Part shown: piece after piece, positions 16,332 to 24,498 of the stretch
Layout: each line of letters starts with the position of its first letter
Position numbering within the stretch: position 1 is the stretch's first letter
Source: Tistrella mobilis
GTDB lineage: Bacteria > Pseudomonadota > Alphaproteobacteria > Tistrellales > Tistrellaceae
Length of the DNA: 64,000 nt
Reading direction: 5' to 3'
Assembly: GCF_041468085.1 (NCBI RefSeq)
Contig: NZ_CP121017.1
Location: 4,499,501-4,563,500, forward strand
Position numbers and translations under genes: made by a program
Notes under the pieces: generated by a model
Seen by the model: the letters and a program-made list of their open reading frames with translations, nothing else
Told to the model about the DNA's origin: nothing
Database searches by the model: none

Positions 16332-17720
16332 ATGATCGACTGGCATGCCGCCGCCACCGTCCTCGCCGGGCTGACCGCCGAGGGGGCCGGCCTCGCCCGG
16401 CGCGTCTCCGCCGCCGTTGCGGCAGCCCCCCGTTTCCAGAACAAGGCCTTCGACCTGGCCCCGGCACCGCTGATGGTGCGCGCCGACCGGGTAGAGGCCC
16501 ATGCCCGCGACCTTGAAGCCTATGTGGCGCTGCTGGAATCGGCGGTCGAAGCCTATCGCGCCGACCCGGAGGTCCGGGCCTATATCGCCCTCGACCCTGC
16601 CGAAGAAGCGGCATCGCTTGCCGCTCATGGGCTGCCCTCCAGCGTTCGCGTCTGCCGGATCGATGGCTATCCCGCCCTGCCGGACGGCCGGGTGGTGGTG
16701 CTGGAGAACAATGCCGACAGCCCGGCCGGCACCATGTTCACCGGCCGGATCAATGCCGTGGTCGATGATCTGATCGAAGCACCACTCGCCGCTGCCGGGC
16801 TCGGCATCTGCAAGCTGCCGCTCGACAAGGGTGCCCCCCTGCTCGAACGCTTCCTGGAAGACTACAGGCTCTGGGGCGGCACCAATCCGGATCCGGTGCT
16901 GGCCGTGCTGCAGGAAGACGGCAAAGCCAATGTCGAATCGGTCGAAATGGCCGCCGCCTATACCGCACTCGGCACCCGCACCCTGGTGGTCGACCCGCGT
17001 GCCGTCGAGTTTCGCGACGGTGGCGCCTGGACGGACGACACCCGCATCGATCTTTGCTGGAACAAGATCAACACCGTCTACTGGCGCCGGCTGACCGCGG
17101 ACCATCCCGATCTGCTGCCGCGCTGGGTGGCGGCGATCGAGGCGCGCGCCATCCTGCACCTCAACCCCTTCCCGGCCCGCTATGTGGCCGAGAGCAAGCG
17201 CACCCTGGCGCTGGTGCGCGAGCCGCGCTTCGCCCATCACTTCACCGAAGATGAACGTGCACTGGCCGAGCGCCTGCTGCCCTGGGCATCGAAACTGGAG
17301 CCGGGCAAACAGGTCCTGTTCGACGGCGCCGCCCGCGACCTGCGCGACCTGCTGATGGAACGCCCGCAAGACTGGGTGCTGAAAGAGCCCTACGACATCC
17401 GTGGCGACGGCGTCACCATCGGTCGCGACACCGATCACGCCACCTGGATCGCGAAGATCGAACAGGGTTTCGCCGAGGGCAATATCGCCCAGCGCTATGT
17501 GCCGCCGCTCACCTATCCGATCCTCACCGATCCGGCGAGCGGTGACTGCGTGCCGATGAAGGTCAGCCTGGATACCTTCGTCTTCGGTGGCCGTTTCATC
17601 GGCTTCGGCGCCAAGGCGAGCAACAACGAACGGGTCAACGTCTTCCAAGGCGGGCGCAAACTCGCCGTCCGGGTGGCGGAGCCGCGCCGGGCCGCCGGCC
17701 TCGCCTCAGACGCCGCCTGA
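16332..17720 (+). CDS. ATP-grasp ligase, glutathionylspermidine-synthase-like
   Basis: A 462-residue protein with the glutathionylspermidine synthase/preATP-grasp pattern: LENNADSPAGTMF (about residues 124-136, corresponding to the E-x-N-A-D-x-P motif), WNKINTVYW near 243-251, the ATP-binding WVLKEPYDIRGDGVTIG with Lys351, AQRYVPP, and the closing MKVSLDTFVFGGRFIGFGAKAS. These enzymes form amide bonds via an acyl phosphate. The domain for hydrolysing glutathionylspermidine is absent. In this cassette it probably joins an amino acid to an amine or second amino acid; substrates are unknown. Confidence 0.75.
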   Translation: MIDWHAAATVLAGLTAEGAGLARRVSAAVAAAPRFQNKAFDLAPAPLMVRADRVEAHARDLEAYVALLESAVEAYRADPEVRAYIALDPAEEAASLAAHGLPSSVRVCRIDGYPALPDGRVVVLENNADSPAGTMFTGRINAVVDDLIEAPLAAAGLGICKLPLDKGAPLLERFLEDYRLWGGTNPDPVLAVLQEDGKANVESVEMAAAYTALGTRTLVVDPRAVEFRDGGAWTDDTRIDLCWNKINTVYWRRLTADHPDLLPRWVAAIEARAILHLNPFPARYVAESKRTLALVREPRFAHHFTEDERALAERLLPWASKLEPGKQVLFDGAARDLRDLLMERPQDWVLKEPYDIRGDGVTIGRDTDHATWIAKIEQGFAEGNIAQRYVPPLTYPILTDPASGDCVPMKVSLDTFVFGGRFIGFGAKASNNERVNVFQGGRKLAVRVAEPRRAAGLASDAA

Positions 17721-17761
17721 TCCCTGTCCCCTGACCCGACGACAATGGAAGAACCATCCCC

Positions 17762-18472
17762 ATGACCGACCAGAGCCCCGCCGCCACCGCCGACACCCTG
17801 CCGCTCGACGATGCCGGTGTCCTTGCCGTGCTCTCGCGCGCCTCGACCGCCGCGGTTTCCGACGTGCTCGACATGCTTGGCTACAACAACGGCCTCCTCG
17901 GCATTCGGCCGCTGAAGCCCGGCCATCGGGTCTGCGGCCCGGCCTTCACCGTCGCCTTCGAACCGGTGGCCCCGGGCGAGCCGGCCCCAGCCGCCGATTA
18001 CATCGAACAGGTGCCGCCGGGCCATGTGGTGGCCCTGGCCAATGACGGCCGCACCTGGTGCACGGTCTGGGGTGACATCCTGTCGGCACTGGCGCAGAGC
18101 CGCGGCATCGCCGGCACGGTGATCGACGGCGCCTGCCGCGATGCCACCGAGATCATGGCCCTCGACTATCCGATGTTCTCGCTGACCGCCTATATGAAGT
18201 CGGGCAAGAACCGGGTGCGCATGGTGGCGGTCCAGGTGCCGGTCACGATGGGGGGCACGCGCGTGGAACCGGGCGACTGGCTGGTCGGCGACGATTCGGG
18301 CGTGGTGGCGGTGCCCGCAGCGCGTCGCGCCGAAGTCGCCGGACTGGTGCGCGAGGTGGAAGCGATGGAAGCCCGGGTGATCGCGGATGTCCGCGCCGGC
18401 ATCCCCCTGGCCGAGGCACGCCGCCGGCACGGCTATAACCGCTTCGCCCTGAAGGTCGACCCCAGGCCCTGA
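17762..18472 (+). CDS. RraA-family aldolase/decarboxylase-like protein
   Basis: A 236-residue RraA/HMG-aldolase family protein. Conserved parts are STAAVSDVLDMLG, RVCGPAFTV, and the active-site run WGDILSALAQSRGIAGTVIDGACRD with the Arg-Asp needed for metal-dependent 4-hydroxy-2-oxo acid cleavage. It is longer than E. coli RraA (161 residues) and closer to HMG/CHA aldolase-type proteins. As the last gene of the cassette it may perform a second retro-aldol or decarboxylation step. An RNase E regulatory role is unlikely in this context. Confidence 0.8.
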   Translation: MTDQSPAATADTLPLDDAGVLAVLSRASTAAVSDVLDMLGYNNGLLGIRPLKPGHRVCGPAFTVAFEPVAPGEPAPAADYIEQVPPGHVVALANDGRTWCTVWGDILSALAQSRGIAGTVIDGACRDATEIMALDYPMFSLTAYMKSGKNRVRMVAVQVPVTMGGTRVEPGDWLVGDDSGVVAVPAARRAEVAGLVREVEAMEARVIADVRAGIPLAEARRRHGYNRFALKVDPRP

Positions 18473-18593
18473 CGGATCAGGGCGGGCGAGCCTGCCCCAC
18501 TTCGCACGGTTTCTGCCGGTCCCGATTGACTTTCCCTCCCCGGCTGTCGCCATGATGTACGCACCTGATCATGGCGGTGGACGACGGAGACGG

Positions 18594-20003
18594 ATGGGAG
18601 AGCGGGACATACGCGACGGCCTGCGCAACGCCCGGGTGGCGATGGAGGCCGAACTCTCCAGGCGCGCCGCAATCGCCACCTTCCCGGGGGCAGCTGCGGC
18701 CGCCGCCCTGATGTGGCCCTATGTCGATCATCTCTGGACGATCGGCTGGGTGGTCCTCATGTGGGCAATTTCGGCGATCCGGATCCCGAGTGCCGTCCTC
18801 GTCCTGCGCGCGGCCGAAGCCGACGCGGTGACTGAAGCGCAGCGGATCATGATCGCCGGCGGTATCGCCGTGGCGTCCTTCGGCTGGGGGCTTGGCGTTG
18901 CGATCGGTCTCACGCTCGACAACCCGGGCGCCACGATGATCGCCATATCGGTCCTGCTGGCGATCTCGTCGGTCGGCATCGCCTATGTGATGGACCGGGC
19001 GATGCTGCTCGCCTTCATGGTCCCGCTGGCCATTCCACCCATCGCCCTCCTGCTTGTCCGTCACGAGGGGCAGGATGTGTCGGTAGCGATCTGCTATATT
19101 CTTTACCTCATTGTTTTCGGCAACTTCGCCGGCCGCCACCACCGCTGGATCGCCGATATGCTGCGGCTCAATATCGAGAACCGGCAGCTGCTGGACCGGC
19201 AGGCCCGCGATGCCGGGCGGATCCGCGCCCTGGTCGATGAATTGACGGTCACCAATGCCCGGCTGGAACGCTCGTTGCACGATGCCCAGGCGGCCAACGA
19301 CGCCAAGAGCCGCTTCCTCGCCCAGGTCAGCCACGAGTTGCGCACGCCGCTGAACGCGATCCTCGGCTATTCCGAAATCATCCGCGACCAGTTGTTCGGG
19401 TCGGATGCCGCCACCTTCCGCCGCTACTCCGAACAGGCCGGCTATATCCACCAGTCCGGGCAGATGCTGAAGGCGCTGATCGAGGATCTGCTCGATGTCG
19501 CCCGGATCGAAAGCGGCCGCACGGATGTCGAGATCAGCACCGTCGATCTTGCCCGCGCGATTGAAGGGGCACTCACCGCCATCCGCCCCCAGGCTGCCGC
19601 CAAACGCCAGTCCCTGCTGGTCGATCTGCCCCCGGGCCTGCCGGCGGTGGCGGCCGACCACCGTGCTCTTGGCCAGATCCTGAACAACCTCCTCGGCAAT
19701 GCGGTGAAGTTTACGCCCGAGGACGGTCATATTGCCGTCGCCGCCCGCAGGACCTCCGAACCGGGCCGGCAGATGATCGCGATCACCGTCAGCGATGACG
19801 GCATCGGCATTCCGCCCGAGGCGATCGACCGGGTGTTCGAACCCTTCGAGCGGGGCGGCAACGTCGTCCGGCGAAGCATCGAGGGCACCGGTCTCGGGCT
19901 CGCAATCAGCCGGCGTCTGGCCGAGGCCATGGACGGCAGCGTGACGATCGAGCGTCAGCGTCGTGTCGGCACCGCGATCACGCTCAGGCTGCCGGTCGCC
20001 TGA
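18594..20003 (+). CDS. Membrane sensor histidine kinase
   Basis: A 469-residue kinase. Residues about 30-180 hold five to six hydrophobic helices, then a coiled stretch (NRQLLDRQARDAGRIRALVDEL). The dimerisation/phosphoacceptor helix has His247 in SHELRTPLNAILGYSEI; the ATPase domain has N-box LNNLLGNAVKFTPE, G1 DDGIGIPPEAIDRVFEPF and G2 GTGLGLAI. There is no PAS, HAMP or receiver domain, and no response regulator gene is adjacent, so it is an orphan kinase. A GGAGA lies just upstream of the ATG at 18594. Confidence 0.93.
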   Translation: MGERDIRDGLRNARVAMEAELSRRAAIATFPGAAAAAALMWPYVDHLWTIGWVVLMWAISAIRIPSAVLVLRAAEADAVTEAQRIMIAGGIAVASFGWGLGVAIGLTLDNPGATMIAISVLLAISSVGIAYVMDRAMLLAFMVPLAIPPIALLLVRHEGQDVSVAICYILYLIVFGNFAGRHHRWIADMLRLNIENRQLLDRQARDAGRIRALVDELTVTNARLERSLHDAQAANDAKSRFLAQVSHELRTPLNAILGYSEIIRDQLFGSDAATFRRYSEQAGYIHQSGQMLKALIEDLLDVARIESGRTDVEISTVDLARAIEGALTAIRPQAAAKRQSLLVDLPPGLPAVAADHRALGQILNNLLGNAVKFTPEDGHIAVAARRTSEPGRQMIAITVSDDGIGIPPEAIDRVFEPFERGGNVVRRSIEGTGLGLAISRRLAEAMDGSVTIERQRRVGTAITLRLPVA

Positions 20004-20183
20004 GCCTGTTTCTCCATATGGCCCGCACCACATCCCCCTGCAGTTGAAACCATGCCACATGGATGCCAGGCCTGCCCGCGCACAGGCTCTTGATCTTTCA
20101 TGCAAGCATCACAAATCACTGATACCATAAGATCGCGAGGCGGGCGTCCTCCACGCCCGCCCGGTTCAGGGGAGACGGAGCCT

Positions 20184-20882
20184 GTGGGCCTATCCGCGAG
20201 CACCTGTCCGGCGCTGGTATTGAACGCCGACTACCGACCACTCAGCTACTTTCCGCTGTCCCTGTGGTCGTGGCAGGACGCGATCAAGGCAGTATTCCTC
20301 GATCGCGTGAACATCCTTTCCGAATACGACTCCGTGGTGCACAGCCCACGCCTGGAGATGCGCTTGCCCAGCGTCATCTCGCTGCGCAGCTATGTGCCGG
20401 TGAACCGTCGCCCGGCCTTCACCCGTTTCAACGTCTTCCTGCGCGACCGTTTCCGCTGCCAGTATTGCGGCCGGCGTTTCGCCACGGAAGAGCTGACCTT
20501 CGACCATGTGGTCCCCCGCGCCCGAGGCGGCACCACGACCTGGCAGAATGTCGTCACCGCCTGCACGGCGTGCAACACCGCCAAGGGTGCCCGAACGCCC
20601 GAGCAGTGCGGTCTGACCCTCAGGTCGGTGCCCAAAGCCCCGGACCTGACCGAACTCCAGGAAGCCGGGCGCCACTTTCCGCCCGGCAATTTGCATCCAA
20701 GCTGGCGCGACTACCTGAACTTTGCCGGGCTCCCCGACATCCGCTCCGAGGAGGATGCGATGGATGGGGCACTTGCCGCACAGACCACCCTGCGCGCCAT
20801 CCAGAGCGAGGCCCAGGGCCGCGCCTTCCCTCCCGACATGACCGAGGGAGAGTATTGGGGGGTCCAGCTGGAGGACGATTGA
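20184..20882 (+). CDS. HNH endonuclease family protein
   Basis: A 232-residue protein with the sequence PALVLNADYRPLSYFPLSLWSWQDAIKAVF typical of a widespread chromosomal HNH family, followed by the nuclease core: CQYCGRRF, then FDHVVPRARGG, WQNVVTACTACN and KGARTPEQ. Both zinc-binding CxxC pairs and the HNH residues are intact. I choose the GTG at 20184 because GGGGAGACGGAG precedes it closely; starts further upstream lack similarity. The family is conserved in Alphaproteobacteria and probably housekeeping rather than mobile; its substrate is unknown. Confidence 0.85.
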   Translation: MGLSASTCPALVLNADYRPLSYFPLSLWSWQDAIKAVFLDRVNILSEYDSVVHSPRLEMRLPSVISLRSYVPVNRRPAFTRFNVFLRDRFRCQYCGRRFATEELTFDHVVPRARGGTTTWQNVVTACTACNTAKGARTPEQCGLTLRSVPKAPDLTELQEAGRHFPPGNLHPSWRDYLNFAGLPDIRSEEDAMDGALAAQTTLRAIQSEAQGRAFPPDMTEGEYWGVQLEDD

Positions 20883-20956
20883 TCGCCCGTTGCGTTCATG
20901 CCCGTGATCCGCGAGGATCAGCGCCCTGAAACTGGTGTCAAACGGGGTGAGGCATC

Positions 20957-22165
20957 ATGAACGGGCATGAAGGCGGCACGGATGCCGGCATGGTCGGCGG
21001 GCTTGGGCTCTCGGCGCGGATGACCGCGATGCCCACCAACAAGATCGCCGACATCGCCGATCTGGCGCGCGAAGATCCGGCGGTGATCCGACTCTGGATC
21101 GGCGAGGGCGATCTGCCGACGCCGGATTTCATTCGCACGGCCGCCGAGCAGGCGATGCAGGCCGGCCAGACCCGCTACACCTATGCCCACGGCCTGCCCG
21201 CATTGCGGCAGGCTCTTGCCGACTATCACACCCGTCATTGGCGTGTGGCCGTCGATCCCGGGCGGTTCAGCGTCACCGCCGGCGGTGTCCAGGCGATGAT
21301 GCAGGCCTTCCAGGCCATCCTGGAGCCAGGCGACGAAGTGATCGCCCCGGTGCCGACCTGGCCCAATCTGGCCGAAATCGTGCGCATCAATCACGGTCGG
21401 CTGGTACCGGTGCCCTTCCGGGTGAGTGATGGCCGCTTTTCGCTCGACCTCGATGACCTGCTGGCGGCGATCGGACCGCGGACCAGGGCGATCGCGATCA
21501 ACTCCCCCTCCAACCCCACCGGCTGGATGATGCCGAAGGTACAGATGGCAGAGTTGGTGCGGATTGCCCGCGACCGGGGGCTCTGGATCCTGTCGGACGA
21601 GGTCTACGGCCTGTTCGTCGATGGCGGCCGCCCCGCCCCGTCCTTCCTTGAGGTCGCCGAACCGACCGACCGGCTGCTGATCACCAACACCTTCTCCAAG
21701 AACTGGTGCATGACCGGCTGGCGCGCCGGCTGGGTGATCTTCCCCGAGGGGATGTCCCGCATCTTCGAGAACCTCTCCCAGTACAACACCACCGGCGTCG
21801 CCACGTTCATCCAGCATGCCGCCATCGCAGCCCTGAACGAGGGCGACCCGGGGATAAGGGCACTGGTCACCCGCACCATGACTGCCCGGGACGTGCTGCT
21901 CGACGCCCTTGCCGCCATTCCCGAAGTGACCGTGGTGAAGCCGGATGGCGGCTTCTACCTGTTCTTCGGCGTGCGCGGCATGAACGACGCCTTCTCGACC
22001 GCCGTGCGCATCCTGCGAGAAGCCGGGGTCGGCCTTGCCCCCGGCTCCGCCTTCGGCCCCGGCGGCGATGGTTATCTGCGCCTGTGCTTCGCCATCGACC
22101 CGACGCTCGCCGCCGAGGCGGCCCGGAGGCTCGACGCCTTCTTTGCCGGCACCCGGGAGGGCTAA
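20957..22165 (+). CDS. Class I/II PLP-dependent aminotransferase
   Basis: A 402-residue fold-type I aminotransferase of the aspartate aminotransferase superfamily. Motifs are YTYAHGLPALRQALADY, INSPSNPTGWMM with the substrate/cofactor Asn, LSDEVYGLF, the PLP lysine in TNTFSKNWCMTGWRAGW, and a C-terminal GYLRLCFAI containing the carboxylate-binding Arg. Substrate specificity cannot be read from the sequence. Its stop overlaps the convergent thiE stop by four bases. Confidence 0.9.
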   Translation: MNGHEGGTDAGMVGGLGLSARMTAMPTNKIADIADLAREDPAVIRLWIGEGDLPTPDFIRTAAEQAMQAGQTRYTYAHGLPALRQALADYHTRHWRVAVDPGRFSVTAGGVQAMMQAFQAILEPGDEVIAPVPTWPNLAEIVRINHGRLVPVPFRVSDGRFSLDLDDLLAAIGPRTRAIAINSPSNPTGWMMPKVQMAELVRIARDRGLWILSDEVYGLFVDGGRPAPSFLEVAEPTDRLLITNTFSKNWCMTGWRAGWVIFPEGMSRIFENLSQYNTTGVATFIQHAAIAALNEGDPGIRALVTRTMTARDVLLDALAAIPEVTVVKPDGGFYLFFGVRGMNDAFSTAVRILREAGVGLAPGSAFGPGGDGYLRLCFAIDPTLAAEAARRLDAFFAGTREG

Positions 22166-22800
22166 CCCCGGCGACAGTCCCGGATGGCGTCGGCGATCCT
22201 CCGGGCCGCCGCCTCGGGGTCGGGCTGGCCGCAGATCGCCGAGACCACCGCCAGTCCCTCGGCGCCAGACGCCAGCACCGGCGCCACATGATCAGCCTTC
22301 AGCCCGCCGATCGCCACCGCCGGCACGGGCGACAGCGCCACCAGCCGGGCAAGGCCGTCGAAACCGGTCGGCGGCTCATGATCCGGCTTGGTCTGGGTCG
22401 CGAAGACGGGGCCCGCCCCCACATAGTCGACCACCGCCGGATCGACCGCCCGCACCACCGCCTCGGTCTCGACCGACAGGCCCAGGATCATCCGGGGCCC
22501 GATCCGGCGACGGGCCTCTGCCGCGGGCATGTCGCCCTGGCCGACATGCACTCCATGGGCACCGATCGCGACCGCAGCCTCGACGTCGTCATTCACGATC
22601 AGCGGTACGCCGGTGCCTTCCAGCACCGACATGAGCGCCCGGCCGGTCTCGATCAGCCCGGCCGTACCGGCTGTCTTGTCGCGCAGTTGAACGATCGTGG
22701 CCCCACCGGCAACGGCGGCGCGGGTGGTCTCCACCATCGACCGCACGCGGCAGAGATCGGGGTCGAGAACAAGATAGAGCGAGAGATCGAAACGCTTCAT
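22162..22800 (-). CDS. thiE: Thiamine phosphate synthase
   Basis: A 212-residue TIM barrel that joins HMP-pyrophosphate and HET-phosphate to thiamine phosphate. Family segments: LYLVLDPDLC, ATIVQLRDKTA, PLIVNDDVEAAVAIGAHGVHVGQGDMP, GLSVET, DYVGAGPVFATQTKPD and PAVAIGGL. It overlaps the upstream thiM gene by four bases and so shares the TPP riboswitch. Confidence 0.94.
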   Translation of the reverse strand: MKRFDLSLYLVLDPDLCRVRSMVETTRAAVAGGATIVQLRDKTAGTAGLIETGRALMSVLEGTGVPLIVNDDVEAAVAIGAHGVHVGQGDMPAAEARRRIGPRMILGLSVETEAVVRAVDPAVVDYVGAGPVFATQTKPDHEPPTGFDGLARLVALSPVPAVAIGGLKADHVAPVLASGAEGLAVVSAICGQPDPEAAARRIADAIRDCRRG

Positions 22801-23606
22801 GCCGGCCGGATCCTTTCTCCCGCCTCGAGCGCCCGTGCTTCAAGACCATGCAGCGCATCCAGGAAGCGCATGGCGAAGGAGCCCGGGCCCTCTGCCCCCC
22901 GTTCCGCCGCCTCCCCTGCCGCCGCAAAGGTGGCGAGCGCTGCGACCGTCGCCTCGAACGGAGCATCGGCCGCCACCGCCGTGAAGGCGCCGACCAGACA
23001 GGTGAGCGAGCAGCCAAGCGCCGTCACCTTCGGCATCAGCGCCGACCCGCCCGAGATTCGGACCGCTTGTGCACCGTCGGTCACGAAATCGACCGGACCG
23101 GTCACCGCCACCACCGTTGCATGGCGTTGTGCCAGCCGCCGCGCGGCCTCTTCCGCCTGTTCCACCGGATCGCCTGCGTCGGCGCCCTGTCCGGCACTGG
23201 TGCCGCCATCGAGCGCGATGATCTCAGAGGCGTTGCCACGCACCACCGTCGGGCCGAGCGCCAGCAGCTCCGCCGCCACCCGCCGCCGGTAGCCGGTCGC
23301 GAAATGGGCGACGGGGTCCAGCACCCAGGGCCGTCCGGCCGCTGTCGCGCCCGCAATCGCCGCCTTCATGCCGCCGACCCAGCCGGGTGAGAGCGTACCG
23401 ATATTGACGGTCAATGCGCCGGCGAGGCCTGCGAACTCACCCGCCTCTTCCTCGGCATGGACCATGGCCGGCGAGGCGCCGGCGGCGAGCAGCACATTGG
23501 CTGCCACGTTCATCGCGACGTAGTTGGTGATGCAATGTACCAGCGGAGCGCTCCGCTGCATGCGGGCGTGGAGTTCAGCGGCACCGGCGGTTCTTTGCGG
23601 GGTCAT
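22797..23606 (-). CDS. thiM: Hydroxyethylthiazole kinase
   Basis: A 269-residue ribokinase-fold enzyme that phosphorylates the thiazole alcohol for thiamine salvage. Motifs: PLVHCITNYVAMNVAANVLLAAGASPAMVHAEEE, NIGTLSPGW, WVLDPVAHFATGYR, VVRGNASEI, and the region TALGCSLTCLVGAF that in most ThiM proteins reads G-x-G-C-x-L-x-G. It is the first gene after the riboswitch and has a GAGGGAGG ribosome binding site. Confidence 0.94.
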   Translation of the reverse strand: MTPQRTAGAAELHARMQRSAPLVHCITNYVAMNVAANVLLAAGASPAMVHAEEEAGEFAGLAGALTVNIGTLSPGWVGGMKAAIAGATAAGRPWVLDPVAHFATGYRRRVAAELLALGPTVVRGNASEIIALDGGTSAGQGADAGDPVEQAEEAARRLAQRHATVVAVTGPVDFVTDGAQAVRISGGSALMPKVTALGCSLTCLVGAFTAVAADAPFEATVAALATFAAAGEAAERGAEGPGSFAMRFLDALHGLEARALEAGERIRPA

Positions 23607-23614
23607 TCCGGTTC

Positions 23615-23663
23615 CTCCCTCTCGATCTTGATCGATCCGGCGCGGACCGGCAGAGAGAGGGAG
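23615..23663 (-). promoter_or_regulatory. Potential SD-sequestering hairpin of thiM
   Basis: In the mRNA sense, CTCCCTCTC (23663-23655) can pair perfectly over nine bases with GAGAGGGAG (23623-23615), which includes the thiM ribosome binding site. This would form an expression platform downstream of the TPP aptamer that blocks translation. Confidence 0.5.
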
Positions 23664-23682
23664 AGGCTCAGAAACGCCGTCT

Positions 23683-23699
23683 CCCCTGCGCCGCAGGGG
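23683..23699 (-). promoter_or_regulatory. GC hairpin below the TPP aptamer
   Basis: A 7-bp stem CCCCTGC/GCAGGGG with a three-base loop lies between the aptamer and thiM. No T-run follows on the thiM strand, so it is not a classical terminator. Confidence 0.4.
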
Positions 23700-23719
23700 T
23701 TGCAGGAGCCGGCCATCCG

Positions 23720-23820
23720 CACCATCCCTCCGCCAGTATGAACTGGATCAGGTTCGTCGGGTCCCTGCGCTGCCTTGCGGCCCTGCAGAATCTCAGCCCC
23801 TTGTCGGGACACCCCTGGTG
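23720..23820 (-). promoter_or_regulatory. TPP riboswitch (THI element)
   Basis: Reading on the thiM strand, the aptamer begins CACCAGGGGTGTCC, contains the conserved GGGGCTGAGA, a variable P3 arm, ACCC, then GAACCTGATC and ACTGGCGGAGGGATGGTG. Terminal CACCA and TGGTG form P1. The order and conserved bases match the thiamine pyrophosphate riboswitch that represses thiamine genes when TPP is abundant. It lies about 115 nt upstream of the thiM start. Confidence 0.95.
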
Positions 23821-23864
23821 AGGTCTTCAGACTGCGCGCCGCCCGGGCACGGTGTCAACGTCGA

Positions 23865-24443
23865 TCAGATCCGGGTCGACAGCCAGATCGCCATTCTGGA
23901 GCCCGCGCCGATCAGCGCCTTCATCGCCTTGTAGCCGGTCGCCTGTTCGGCGCCATGGGCGAGGCCCGTGTCTCGATGCTCCAGCTCTTCGGCCCGGAAA
24001 CGTTCGATGGTATCGCGCAAAGGAGCCTCGTCGGGTCCCAGTGCCGCCGATTGGGCGCGGTAGTGGCGGTCGATCTCTTCCTCGACCGCAACCGTGCAGG
24101 CCATCGCCGCCCGCGGTCCCATGGCCGCGGTCACCGCCCCCAGTGCAAAACCCGCGGCATGCCAGACCGGCGACAGCAGGGTCGGCCGCACCCGGCGTTC
24201 CACCATCATCCGGTTGAAGGTCTCCAGATGGACCCGTTCCTGGTCGGCCATATGGCGGATGGTGGCGCCATGCGGACCCTTGCCCATCACCGCCAGCTGG
24301 CCGGCATAGATCCGGGCGGCACCGTATTCCCCCGCCTGATCGACCCGGATCATCCGTTCGACCAGGGTGCGGGCATCGGGATCGCCGGGCAGGACACGCG
24401 CGGCTGTGGGGCGGTCATTGCTGAGGCGGGGCTGGTCGGTCAT
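23865..24443 (-). CDS. coq7: Coq7-type demethoxyubiquinone hydroxylase
   Basis: A 192-residue ferritin-like di-iron monooxygenase of ubiquinone synthesis. Iron ligands are visible in RVDQAGEYGAARIY, ADQERVHLETF, VAVEEEIDRHY and AEELEHRD, the expected Coq7 set. The start at 24443 is preceded by GGAG; an alternative ATG at 24506 would add 21 residues that are an imperfect repeat (TGRS-LTGRS-PTGD) and would overlap dsbB. It is probably co-transcribed with the upstream dsbB. Confidence 0.9.
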   Translation of the reverse strand: MTDQPRLSNDRPTAARVLPGDPDARTLVERMIRVDQAGEYGAARIYAGQLAVMGKGPHGATIRHMADQERVHLETFNRMMVERRVRPTLLSPVWHAAGFALGAVTAAMGPRAAMACTVAVEEEIDRHYRAQSAALGPDEAPLRDTIERFRAEELEHRDTGLAHGAEQATGYKAMKALIGAGSRMAIWLSTRI

Positions 24444-24498
24444 CTGCAGGCGGTCTCCGGTCGGGGATCGTCCGGTGAGGGAGCGTCCGGTCGGCTTG

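Noticed and set aside
16332-17720. Considered a full glutathionylspermidine synthase/amidase
   Set aside because: Only the ATP-grasp half is present; the CHAP amidase domain is missing and the genomic context is a biosynthetic cassette.
17762-18472. RNase E inhibitor RraA
   Set aside because: The family also covers metal-dependent aldolases; the greater length, catalytic Arg-Asp and cassette position favour an enzyme role.
20138-20160. GCGGGCGT/ACGCCCGC hairpin before the HNH gene
   Set aside because: Strong stem but no T-run and no gene end on the same strand close enough; I cannot assign a function.
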